Of a stretch of DNA of 24,202 nucleotides, positions 14,022-22,015 are shown piece after piece. The notes under the pieces were generated by a model. That model had not been told where the DNA came from. It saw nothing but the letters and a program-made list of their open reading frames with translations, and did no database searches. Position numbers and translations under genes: made by a program. The DNA is from a virus: IMG/VR virus record IMGVR_UViG_3300046514_000577, positions 1-24,202 of that record. One strand, written 5' to 3'. Within the stretch, counting starts at the first letter, position 1; each line of letters begins with the position of its first letter.

Positions 14022-15712
14022 TGCCTGAGCTCGCCATCCCTGACGGCTACGCGCTGACGCCGCCGCCCGGCGCGACACCGCCTGCGGCCGGCGCAACACC
14101 AACACCGGAAGAACCGACAGCGGCACAACTGGCGCAAGCAGAGCCGCCGATAGACGGCAGCGCCCCTGCGCAACCGGTCGGGGCAACGCCCGCGGCAACC
14201 CCGCCGCCCGCCACGCCACCGCCCGGCCCACCGCCGATGCCGAGCCGCGAGCAAATCCTCGGGCGCATCCCGACGACCAACCCGAGGACAGGGCTACCTC
14301 TAACCCCGGAGCAGACCGACATCGCCCAGCGGGAAGCGATGCGGCTTTACAACGAGCATATGCAGCGCACCGAGGAGACCCGCGCTCGGTTGGAGAACAG
14401 CCTGAAGAACGGTGCTCAGATGCTCGCCGACGGGCGCGACTTTTCGTGGAACGAAGCCAACGTCCGCAACCTGTTGCCGCCCGAGAAGGCCGATCCGATC
14501 GTCGATATCCTCAAGGAAGCGACGATCAACGGGGCCGCGAAACATCAGGTCAGCGGCATGACCCCGGAAGAGATCACCGGCGAGCAAGCCCGGCTGAAAG
14601 CGTCCGTGGAGACCGGGCCGCCCACCGGTTATATCCAGCGCCGCCAGCAGCAGGTCGCTTTTGACGCCGCGGTCACCAAGCGTAATGAGCAGCTCTTCGG
14701 CGACAAGGCCGATCCGGCCAATTACGTCGCCCTCAACAGCCCGCGCATCGCCGAGCTGCAAACCGCGGCCAACGCCAAGGGCGCGTCGCCGCAGGCCTTC
14801 TCCGACTACGCCATCGCTTCGCTCGCCGAGCAGGCTCGGATCGGATTGCGGCCCGAAGACCAGCATGTGCTGACCACGCACATGGCACAGACGCTGAAGG
14901 AGAACATCGCCTCTAACCCGGAGAACGCCCCGGCGACCATTGCGGGACTGCAGAGGCAAACGGGGCAGGCTTGGCCGCATGTGTGGAGCGACCTGGTGAC
15001 CCAAGGCAAGCTGCCGACCGGTTATCAGGTGGTCGGGCAACTGGCCGATTACGATCCTGGCAGCGCCTCCATTCTGGCCCGCGCGGAAGGGGCGAACGCC
15101 AAGGACGACAAAGCCTTTGAGGCGAGCATCAGCCGCAAGGTTGGTGCCGGCGCTCAGACCATCAAGCAAGTCATCGCCGAGCGGGTCGATGATCCGAACG
15201 GGGCGCTGCAGAAATACGAGCACTCGATGCGCATGAGCAGCGCAAGCGAGAGCCAGGTCACCGCCATTCATTCGGCGATCGAGCACCTCGCGGCCGGGTT
15301 CGTGCTGTTCCACCAGGAAGACCCGAGCACAGCCGCCGACCATGCGGTCACTGCCGTCACCGGGCATTTTCAGTTCATGCCCAACGGCGGCGCCCGGGTG
15401 CCGACGGACCGCTACGCCGACGTCACCAGCAACGCGCAGGACAAGATCAATGGGCTATCGCTCGCCAATGTCCGGGTGCCGGAAGTCTATGGCAGAGGCA
15501 CCGCCGCGCCATCGCCGCAGAGTTATATCGATGAACTAAAGGCGGGTACGGGAGTCTGGTTCACCGATCTCAAGGCTGATCGCGTGACACTGATGGATAA
15601 GGGGGGCGGCGTCGTCAAGGACCAGAACGGTCAGCCCATCTCCATCCTGTTCTCACAACCCGGCACGACGCCGCCGTACCAATTCACACCACCGACCGTG
15701 CCGCCGCTCTGA
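14021..15712 (+). CDS. large internal virion protein (ejection protein)
   Basis: 563 residues from ATG 14021 (overlapping the previous TGA). Residues 1-75 are Pro/Ala/Thr-rich and disordered. The rest is mainly helical, with many Ala/Gln/Glu-rich segments (RLYNEHMQRTEETRARLENS, FDAAVTKRNEQLFGDKADPA). The C-terminal 100 residues contain more beta-like sequence (GTGVWFTDLKADRVTLMDKG) and a proline-rich end. There is no enzyme motif. Position between the transglycosylase protein and two further internal proteins suggests the T7 gp15-like slot, i.e. part of the ejected core. No named family is recognised with confidence. Confidence 0.75.
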   Translation: MPELAIPDGYALTPPPGATPPAAGATPTPEEPTAAQLAQAEPPIDGSAPAQPVGATPAATPPPATPPPGPPPMPSREQILGRIPTTNPRTGLPLTPEQTDIAQREAMRLYNEHMQRTEETRARLENSLKNGAQMLADGRDFSWNEANVRNLLPPEKADPIVDILKEATINGAAKHQVSGMTPEEITGEQARLKASVETGPPTGYIQRRQQQVAFDAAVTKRNEQLFGDKADPANYVALNSPRIAELQTAANAKGASPQAFSDYAIASLAEQARIGLRPEDQHVLTTHMAQTLKENIASNPENAPATIAGLQRQTGQAWPHVWSDLVTQGKLPTGYQVVGQLADYDPGSASILARAEGANAKDDKAFEASISRKVGAGAQTIKQVIAERVDDPNGALQKYEHSMRMSSASESQVTAIHSAIEHLAAGFVLFHQEDPSTAADHAVTAVTGHFQFMPNGGARVPTDRYADVTSNAQDKINGLSLANVRVPEVYGRGTAAPSPQSYIDELKAGTGVWFTDLKADRVTLMDKGGGVVKDQNGQPISILFSQPGTTPPYQFTPPTVPPL

Positions 15713-17880
15713 TGCCCGATATCGTCAGCGACGCCACGCGGATCTACGAACCGCCGATCGAGGCGCGGAACCAGGTCTATCTCGACCAGACCAACCCGGG
15801 AGCTGGCGCCGCTTTTGGGGCGGGTGTCGAAGGCAATCAAATCACGCTGCCGTTCAAAGGTGCGGCGGCGCGCGGGGAACTTGAGGGGGCTACGCCTTTC
15901 CAGCGGGGGGTAGCCGCGATGACGGCGACCGGCGGCGCCATCGAGGCAACGCCGTTCACCATGACGCCAAACGGCCCGGCGCCGGGGTATGCACCGCCGA
16001 TCCGGTCGCCGACCATCTCCGCCGACGAAGCCAACGAGCAATACGCGCCGCGCGACCTCGACGGCAAGATCATCCCCTTTACCGACAAGCCGATGCCGCA
16101 GGCGCTGGCGCAATTGGTCGGCAAGGAAAAGACCGAGGCGATCCAGCGCGAGAGCACGCTGGCCCGATTTGCCGCGACGCATTCGGGGCTGACGACCTTT
16201 GCCGTCAATTCCATTGCCTCGCAGGTCGGTGACCCGCTGTCACTCGGATTGTTCTTTGTCCCGCCGGTCGGTGAGGCGGCGATTCTGGCGCGGGTCGGTG
16301 AAGGGTTTCTCGGGCGGACGGTCGCGCGGCTCGGCGCAGGCGCGGTGACCGGAGCCGGGATTGGCGTCGCCGGGGCGGGTATCCGCGGCGGGATCGGCGC
16401 GCTCGATCCCGAAGCCGCCACCGATTACAGCATGCGCGATGCGCTGTCGGACGTGCTCTACAGCGCCGCCGGGTTTGCCGTGCTCCATGCCGGGTTCGGC
16501 GCCGGCGCGGATGTTCTGCGCGGTCTCGGTGTGCTGCGTCCATTGCCTCCGCGCGAAGGCGTGATCGCTCCAGCGCGGGAGCCTGCTCTCCCCGCAATCG
16601 ACGCCGTAACCCAGAACGCGGTGATGCGCACCGCCGCCGCCCAGCTGGCGGACGGTCGTCCGGTCGATGTCGACAGTTTCTTTTACCGGCCACCGCAGGC
16701 TGACACCGCGGTGGGGTTGGCGTTGCGCCCGGTGGGCCGAGCCGAGATCGTCGCCGCTCCCGATGTCGAGGCGCAGGCGCGGCGGATCGCCCCCGAGGTC
16801 TTTGCCCGCTACGACCCGCTGGTGCAGCGGGCTAATGAAATCCGCGCGCAGATTGCCGATCCCGAAGCGACGTTCGGCCGGGAGATCGACCAGCAGATCG
16901 CCGAGTTGCGGGCGCGGGCCGAGGCAGCGCGCAGCGCGCAGGCGGCACCGGTCGGTGCTACCCCCGAAGAGATCCGCGCCGGTATCGCGCAACAGACTGC
17001 GGCTTACGAAGCAGCCGTCCGGGAAGCTGATCTGCTTGCTGCGCAGCGCGCCGCTCTGGTCGCAGCACGGGCTGGTGCCGCTCGCAGCGAGCTTGGCGCG
17101 GTCGACGCGCAACTGCGCGATATTGCCCAGACCGGAGAGATAGCTCGGGCGCGGGCGCAAGCCGAGGATACCTTGTCGGCGCGGGCGGCAGGCCGGGCGA
17201 CGGTCATCGGGCCACGCGAGCCGCTGCCGGAACTGCCGCCATCCACCCCGCTCGATCTCCTTATGCGGCAGATGACCCTGGCGCGCGAAGGTTGGGCACC
17301 CGGCATGTCGCAGGGCGAGCTCGCGGCGGCTAACGAGGCAGTTTATGGCAAGCGGCCCGAGGCAGAGCATCCTGCGGTGCCTCCGACGCCTGCGCCACGC
17401 GCGGCACCAAAAGCGGCGGAGGTCATCACACGGGACGATTTCCTGGAGCCGTTCAGGGACGAGAAGGGCGCTGTCGATATGGGCAAGGCGGCTGATGCGC
17501 TCGTGACGCGCGTTGCGGCTGCGCTTAGTGAGGGGCGGACAGTCACGCTCTATGCCGATGGCAAAGCCATCCCGATCACGGATGTCGTCGGCGGCATGAT
17601 GGCAGACGCGCAGGGGCAGCGCTGGGGCGCGATGGGTCTCGCGACGGCGAAAGATGAGGCGAACCGGGTTGAGATAGGACCAGGCAAGGAAGCTGCTGCC
17701 CCCGCCTCCCCGGAAGAGGCATTGCTCGAACAGCAGATCGCGCGCCTGCCGCCAGAGGCGCTGCACCCGGATGACCGCGCCATGATCGACGAGGCGAGCG
17801 CAGCGGTGACCGAGGCAACGACGACCTTCCGCAGCGCGCTCGAAACCGCAGCCAGCTGCATCATAGGACTCATCGGCTGA
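15712..17880 (+). CDS. large internal virion protein with Gly/Ala-rich hydrophobic segment
   Basis: 722 residues from ATG 15712 (TGATG overlap). Residues about 160-265 are unusually hydrophobic and rich in Gly and Ala (GDPLSLGLFFVPPVGEAAIL, then GAGAVTGAGIGVAGAGIRGG), reminiscent of ejection-protein parts that may enter membranes. Residues about 300-325 hold a QNAVMRTAAAQLADGRPVDV block common in large phage internal proteins. Residues about 350-490 form a long Ala/Arg/Glu-rich coiled coil. The rest alternates linkers and helices and ends in a short Cys-containing hydrophobic tail (AASCIIGLIG). No catalytic motif is seen. The stop overlaps the next start (TGATG). Confidence 0.75.
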   Translation: MPDIVSDATRIYEPPIEARNQVYLDQTNPGAGAAFGAGVEGNQITLPFKGAAARGELEGATPFQRGVAAMTATGGAIEATPFTMTPNGPAPGYAPPIRSPTISADEANEQYAPRDLDGKIIPFTDKPMPQALAQLVGKEKTEAIQRESTLARFAATHSGLTTFAVNSIASQVGDPLSLGLFFVPPVGEAAILARVGEGFLGRTVARLGAGAVTGAGIGVAGAGIRGGIGALDPEAATDYSMRDALSDVLYSAAGFAVLHAGFGAGADVLRGLGVLRPLPPREGVIAPAREPALPAIDAVTQNAVMRTAAAQLADGRPVDVDSFFYRPPQADTAVGLALRPVGRAEIVAAPDVEAQARRIAPEVFARYDPLVQRANEIRAQIADPEATFGREIDQQIAELRARAEAARSAQAAPVGATPEEIRAGIAQQTAAYEAAVREADLLAAQRAALVAARAGAARSELGAVDAQLRDIAQTGEIARARAQAEDTLSARAAGRATVIGPREPLPELPPSTPLDLLMRQMTLAREGWAPGMSQGELAAANEAVYGKRPEAEHPAVPPTPAPRAAPKAAEVITRDDFLEPFRDEKGAVDMGKAADALVTRVAAALSEGRTVTLYADGKAIPITDVVGGMMADAQGQRWGAMGLATAKDEANRVEIGPGKEAAAPASPEEALLEQQIARLPPEALHPDDRAMIDEASAAVTEATTTFRSALETAASCIIGLIG

Positions 17881-20567
17881 TGGCACAGGGACGCAGCTTC
17901 GAGCAGTGCAGCGCCGCGGTCGAGGCCGCCGGCAAGATCGGCAAGAAGGCGGCGCTCGAGCTGCTGAGCGAGGTCTACAGCCGCGCCGAGGCGATGCAAG
18001 CCACCGGGCGGGCGGACCCATACATGATGGCGGTCAGCGACCTGGCCGATGCGAAGCTGGCCGAGGCGCAGAGGGCCAAGCTCTATGCATTGCACAACGC
18101 GGCGGCGCGAACCCAGTGGAGGGGGCGCGCCGAGGCCGAGGCTGAAGGCCGCATCGCACCGACCGTTGGCGCCCGCCTCAATCCGCTGCGGCAACGCCTG
18201 ACCTTGGCAGACGGCCTGGCCTCAGTCCTCAGCCCGATACAAGCGGCCAAGCGTCTCGACACTGTCGAAGGGTTGTGGAACTTCCTGTCGAGGCAATTCG
18301 TCTCGCCGATGGGCAACAAGCTACGCCAGTTAGGCATTTCCAAAGCGGCGCTCAGTGGTGCCATAGACAGTGGGACGAGGGAAGCGCTGTGGCGCCTCAA
18401 CGGCGGCACGCCCGACCCGAGGATCACAATCTCGAAAGAGGAGCAAGCCTTCGCCGAGGCTCTGCATGCCCCGCTGGAGCTGCTCAAGGAACGGCTGAAC
18501 GACTACGGTGCCCATATCGGCGACGCGGTCGACTACGTAACCCACACCAGCTGGGACTCGCGGCAATTACGCGCCGCTGCCGGGAAAGGTGCCGAGCGCG
18601 AGGCGGCCTACCAGAAGTGGAAGGCCGACGATGTTCCGCGCATGGGGGAGAAGACCTTCGACGATATCCTCCCGCGCGAGGGTGAGACGGCGGAAGAGGC
18701 GAAGGAGCGTTTTATCCGCTCGATCTACGATGCCACCGAGTCGGGGATGCATCTCGGTAGTCGCAGCATGGCCGGGCTCGACGCTGTCGGCGACTACATC
18801 CCGGCGGCCTATGAGGGCACGCAGAACCTCGCCCGCCAAGCCTCGCATCAGCGTGTCGTCTATTGGAAAAATGCCGAGGCCTGGGGCCAGCATATGGAGC
18901 AGTACGGCGGCGGCCGAACTCTCTACGAGAATGTGATGCGTACCCTCGACGGGGGGGCGCGGCGCATCGCCCTGATGGAGTATCTCGGCATCAACGTCGA
19001 GGGCAATTTTGAGACGATCGTCCAGCGGATGCTCGAAGAGAACCGCACCTCGGACGAACTGGGGCGGCTGCAGCGCCAGATCGAGGGCGTGCGCAACCAA
19101 CTCGGCCGTCTCACCGGGCGGCTCAATCGCCCCATCAGCGAGGATGCCGGCCAACTCACCAACCAATTGATGTCGTTCGAGGCGGTCACCCATTTGGGCG
19201 GCGTCTCGTGGACCCATGCGATGGCCGCGCCGGCGACCATCACCTCGGAGATGGTGCATCACGGCGTGGGCCGGATACAGACCATCGCCTACATGCTCGC
19301 CTCGGTCGGGCGCGGCACCGCCGAACGCCAGGAAGTCCTGGCCGATGCCGGCGCCTATGCCCACGGTTACGCGAACGCCGTGCAGCGCGCGGGCACGCCG
19401 AGAGACGCCTGGCGGCGCGATGGCTTCCCCGGCTTTGTGTCGTGGGTCTCGGCACATTTTATGAACACGACCGGCTTACCGCGCCTGCTCGACGCGTTTC
19501 AGGCCAACGCCGTCAAGGGGGTGCTGATGGCGCGGTTGGGACGCGCGATCGACCAGGAGTTCGCCGAAATCGAGCCGCATCAGCAGGCGGCGCTCAGCGC
19601 CTACGGGATCACCCCGGAGGAGTGGTCGCTGTTGCGCTCGTCGACCGACCCCTCAATGGTCGAAGGCAATCGCTGGCTGACGCCGAGCGATGCCGTCAAC
19701 AGCGACCCGGCAGCGACAGAGGCATTGTTGCGCAGTCGCGGGCAACTCGGCGCTAACGCCGCCCAGGCGACGATCGACAGCGCGGTGCGCAAGTTTCAGT
19801 ACGAGCTCGGCGACAAGCTGGGAATGTACCTCAACGATGCCGCTGATCACGCTGTGGTGCGCCCCGGATCGCGCGAGCAGGGCATCGTTCTCGGGGCGGC
19901 CCAGCCCGGCACGGCCGAGTATTTCATGCGGCGCGCCGTCGGCCAGTTCAAGATGTGGCCGCTCGCAGCGACTACGCAGATCCTCGGTCGTGACATCGCC
20001 CGCTCGCTTTCCACCAAGGAGATGTTGAGCAACATCGGCATTATGGTGGCGCTCTCGACCGTCGGCGGCGCGCTGCGCATGGCGGTCAACGATGCAGCGG
20101 TCGGACGCCCGCAGCAGGATTATACCAAGCCGCTGACGTTGCTTGCGGCTTTTGCTCAGGGCGGCGGGCTCGGCATCTACAGCGATTTTCTGTTTGGTGA
20201 GACCAACCGCATGGGCGGCGGGATCGTCTCGACCGTGGCCGGCCCGCTGGTCGGCGAAGCTGACCGGTTCATCAACATCTTTTCTCGCTTTAAGGCGGAT
20301 CTGCGCGAAGACCCGGGTAAAGCAATGCAACACATGTGGCCCGACCTGGTGCACTGGGGATTAGTGCAGCACATCCCGTTTGCCAACTTGATCTATTTGA
20401 AGGGCACGCTCGATTATTTATTGTGGTATCATATTTTTGAAGCTTCGTCGCCTGGTTGGTGGGAAAGAGTCAATAGAAGGCTACAAAAAGAACAAGGAAG
20501 GACAATGGTTGGTTATAGACCTGGTGGTGGAATACCATACACACCTTTTGGGATCGGTGCCCGATGA
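17880..20567 (+). CDS. large internal virion protein, T7 gp16-like C-terminal part
   Basis: 895 residues. The N-terminal and central regions are helical without enzyme motifs. The C-terminal third carries features common to gp16-type ejection proteins: VGQFKMWPLAATTQILGRDI near residues 688-708, a membrane-like IGIMVALSTVGGALRMAVN near 719-738, and a terminal block PGWWERVNRRLQ followed by GGGIPYTPFGIG. In T7 gp16 the transglycosylase is part of the same protein; here it is encoded separately at 12030. The last ~150 bases (20411-20560) are about 43% G+C by hand count and rich in AT-ending codons, in contrast to the rest of the gene; the shift runs up to the start of the second HNH gene. Confidence 0.82.
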   Translation: MAQGRSFEQCSAAVEAAGKIGKKAALELLSEVYSRAEAMQATGRADPYMMAVSDLADAKLAEAQRAKLYALHNAAARTQWRGRAEAEAEGRIAPTVGARLNPLRQRLTLADGLASVLSPIQAAKRLDTVEGLWNFLSRQFVSPMGNKLRQLGISKAALSGAIDSGTREALWRLNGGTPDPRITISKEEQAFAEALHAPLELLKERLNDYGAHIGDAVDYVTHTSWDSRQLRAAAGKGAEREAAYQKWKADDVPRMGEKTFDDILPREGETAEEAKERFIRSIYDATESGMHLGSRSMAGLDAVGDYIPAAYEGTQNLARQASHQRVVYWKNAEAWGQHMEQYGGGRTLYENVMRTLDGGARRIALMEYLGINVEGNFETIVQRMLEENRTSDELGRLQRQIEGVRNQLGRLTGRLNRPISEDAGQLTNQLMSFEAVTHLGGVSWTHAMAAPATITSEMVHHGVGRIQTIAYMLASVGRGTAERQEVLADAGAYAHGYANAVQRAGTPRDAWRRDGFPGFVSWVSAHFMNTTGLPRLLDAFQANAVKGVLMARLGRAIDQEFAEIEPHQQAALSAYGITPEEWSLLRSSTDPSMVEGNRWLTPSDAVNSDPAATEALLRSRGQLGANAAQATIDSAVRKFQYELGDKLGMYLNDAADHAVVRPGSREQGIVLGAAQPGTAEYFMRRAVGQFKMWPLAATTQILGRDIARSLSTKEMLSNIGIMVALSTVGGALRMAVNDAAVGRPQQDYTKPLTLLAAFAQGGGLGIYSDFLFGETNRMGGGIVSTVAGPLVGEADRFINIFSRFKADLREDPGKAMQHMWPDLVHWGLVQHIPFANLIYLKGTLDYLLWYHIFEASSPGWWERVNRRLQKEQGRTMVGYRPGGGIPYTPFGIGAR

Positions 20568-21058
20568 TAGAACTTACGGTCCTCCGACTTCAGCAAGTTC
20601 TTGAGTACGCCCCAACGTCTGGCGAATGGCACTGGAAGCGGCGCTCAGATGTGCGCGGTGGCTGGAATTCCAAATGTGCGGGCAAGATCGCGGGGCGCCT
20701 CGACAGCGATGGTTATCGGCAAATTGCGGTCGATGGACGACGGTATTCTGCGGCGCGACTTGCATGGTTATACATGACCGGCGAATGGCCTCCCGATGAA
20801 ATCGACCATAAGAACCGGCGCCGTGACGATGACAGATGGGAAAATCTGCGGGCGGTAACTCATGTGCAGAACATGGCGAACGTTGGGCTCCCATCCACAA
20901 ACACTTCCGGGATCAAAGGTGTCTATTGGAATAAGAAGCTCGGTAAATGGCAGGCGGCTTTAGCCCGCCAACATCTCGGAGTGTTCGATGACATCAACGA
21001 AGCCGCTGCTGCTTATCAGGCTGCTGCGGCACGGCGAGTGCCGCTGACTTACCGCTGA
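20564..21058 (+). CDS. HNH-AP2 homing endonuclease (copy 2)
   Basis: 164 residues. The HNH domain (about residues 48-104) shows RYSAARLAWLYMTGEWP, EIDHKN with Asp81-His82 and DDRWENLR with Asn94; the AP2-like DNA-binding part (about 114-158) is TSGIKGVYWNKKLGKWQAAL, then a shortened GVFDDINEAAAAYQAAA. Its layout is the same as the copy at 4308, with shared blocks AWLY.TGEWP, IDHK, DRWENLR and NTSG; the two are diverged paralogues or independent arrivals of the same family. The usual His of the HRLAWLY block is Ala here. The ATG overlaps the stop of the internal protein gene (ATGA), and the 3' end overlaps the convergent gene on the other strand by 10 bases. Confidence 0.9.
   Translation: MIELTVLRLQQVLEYAPTSGEWHWKRRSDVRGGWNSKCAGKIAGRLDSDGYRQIAVDGRRYSAARLAWLYMTGEWPPDEIDHKNRRRDDDRWENLRAVTHVQNMANVGLPSTNTSGIKGVYWNKKLGKWQAALARQHLGVFDDINEAAAAYQAAAARRVPLTYR
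21026..21044. terminator. candidate hairpin between convergent operons
   Basis: GCGGCAC and GTGCCGC form a perfect 7-bp stem around a 5-base loop. It lies in the 3' end of the HNH gene and 4 bases after the stop of the minus-strand gene ending at 21049. No T-tract follows on either strand, so it is at best a weak or assisted terminator; it could also be a chance palindrome of a GC-rich coding region. Confidence 0.3.
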
Positions 21059-21339
21059 CCCTGCCACTGGCCCCACCACCCCGGAAGCGGCTGGCCTAGC
21101 GGCGTAGGTGATGGTTCCAGTGGCGGCAGGGGTTTGAAGCTTTCCCGAAAAGCCTGGGCTTCCTGATGCTCCTTTTGGAGTTCCATCTGAATGATCAGAG
21201 CCGTGGTATCCGAGCGGAGGCTGTCGATCTGATTGTGAAGATCGATGATCTCAGTCTGCGTTCTATCGGACCATTCGCTGGCGCTGGCTACGCCGCAAAA
21301 CCCGACAAGGAATGCCGTCGTCAGTAGTAACTTTTTCAA
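21049..21339 (-). CDS. small secreted protein with coiled coil and proline-rich tail (TTG start)
   Basis: 96 residues if translation begins at TTG 21339-21337. This start is chosen because AGGAG (21347-21351) lies 7 bases upstream and because it gives a textbook signal peptide, MKKLLLTTAFLVGFCGVASA, with a cleavage site before SEW; the upstream in-frame ATG would add a charged low-complexity extension overlapping the neighbouring gene. The mature part is a helical coiled-coil segment (EIIDLHNQIDSLRSDTTALI) and a proline-rich end (PLPPLEPSPTPLGQPLPG). Location after a small membrane protein gene could fit a spanin-like envelope role, but there is no classical lipobox and no family match, so function is open. 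Confidence 0.7.
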   Translation of the reverse strand: MKKLLLTTAFLVGFCGVASASEWSDRTQTEIIDLHNQIDSLRSDTTALIIQMELQKEHQEAQAFRESFKPLPPLEPSPTPLGQPLPGWWGQWQGQR

Positions 21340-21346
21340 TGTGCTT

Positions 21347-21351
21347 CTCCT
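21347..21351 (-). promoter_or_regulatory. ribosome binding site deciding the TTG start
   Basis: AGGAG on the minus strand, overlapping the TAG stop of the DUF1640-like gene and 7 bases before TTG 21339. It is the only ribosome site that fits the signal-peptide start. Confidence 0.55.
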
Positions 21352-21589
21352 ATGCGTGCGGCGGCCAGATATGCAGCGCGGCGAAGAGTATGGTGATGGC
21401 CGCGGCGGCGATCGAACCGCTCCAGATTTTGAGGTCGCGAACGGCGATCCCAAGGTCGCTCTTGGTAACCAGGTCGGCCCCTGTCATCGCATCGGAGATT
21501 GCGGCTGCCATGTCGCCCGCCTGCTTGTTCTCAAAGCCAGCCGCCTCTAGCTGTCGAGCTAACTTGAGAGTATCGAATGGAATAGCCAT
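21350..21589 (-). CDS. DUF1640-like coiled-coil membrane protein
   Basis: 79 residues from ATG 21589, supported by GGAG (21597-21600) 7 bases upstream; an ATG five codons earlier lacks such a site. The N-terminal MAIPFDTLKLARQLEAAGFE, the central MTGADLVTKSDLGIAVRDLK and a C-terminal membrane helix (IAAAAITILFAALHIW) are the standard layout of the small DUF1640/CCDC90-like proteins common in proteobacteria and their phages. These are tail-anchored helical proteins; phage function is unknown. It is followed 10 bases later by the secreted-protein gene, whose ribosome site overlaps this stop. Confidence 0.82.
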   Translation of the reverse strand: MAIPFDTLKLARQLEAAGFENKQAGDMAAAISDAMTGADLVTKSDLGIAVRDLKIWSGSIAAAAITILFAALHIWPPHA

Positions 21590-21656
21590 GGTCGTGCTCC
21601 TCACACGATGGTGGTCAGGGGCGGGTCCGGTGTGTCCAGCACCGACCGCGCCCCGC

Positions 21657-21684
21657 CTTATAGCGTCCGAGCGCGGACCCGCAA
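21657..21684 (-). promoter_or_regulatory. candidate sigma70-type promoter
   Basis: On the minus strand, TTGCGG (21684-21679) and TATAAG (21662-21657) are separated by 16 bases, within the only intergenic gap (21590-21697, 108 bases) in the window. It would drive the DUF1640-like and secreted-protein genes separately from the recT operon. A bulged hairpin (21624-21647; CGGTG/CACCG core with a GGT/ACC extension) would lie in the leader. The -10 match is good and the -35 match is partial. Confidence 0.35.
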
Positions 21685-21697
21685 GTTTTATTCGCGG

Positions 21698-22015
21698 TTA
21701 ATGTGCTCTCCGGTGTCCAAGCGTGGTCGCCTTCCTGCTGAGTTCCTGGAGCGCGTCGGCGATCTTCGGCCAGTCCTCCCGGCGGATGGGACGCTTGCCA
21801 GCCTCATCCAACAGTGCCGCCATTTGGCCCCAACCCCGCTGGTTGCGATAAAAGCTGAGCGATTGCGCTTGCACAACACAAGTGCGCAGGGCGGTCCCGA
21901 AGTTTACTCGCACCCCGTTCGAGGGCGCGAGCGACTGCGTTCGGGCGCATGACTCAGCCTGGGAGAGGGCGTCGATCAGCTCGCGCAGGTGCTCATGCTC
22001 AGTCTTTAGCGCCAT
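21698..22015 (-). CDS. small phage protein of unknown function
   Basis: 105 residues from ATG 22015, with GAGG 7 bases upstream. The protein is mostly helical and charged (MALKTEHEHLRELIDALSQA, then MAALLDEAGKRPIRREDWPK and ADALQELSRKATTLGHRRAH). There is no membrane segment and no motif I recognise. The start overlaps the end of the upstream 59-residue ORF by 17 bases, and the gene lies in the recT operon, so it may be an early-region accessory protein. Confidence 0.7.
   Translation of the reverse strand: MALKTEHEHLRELIDALSQAESCARTQSLAPSNGVRVNFGTALRTCVVQAQSLSFYRNQRGWGQMAALLDEAGKRPIRREDWPKIADALQELSRKATTLGHRRAH

Noticed and set aside
16240-18021. 593-codon ORF on the minus strand opposite the internal protein gene
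   Set aside because: Long only because stop codons are rare in this GC-rich frame; composition is typical of a shadow frame.
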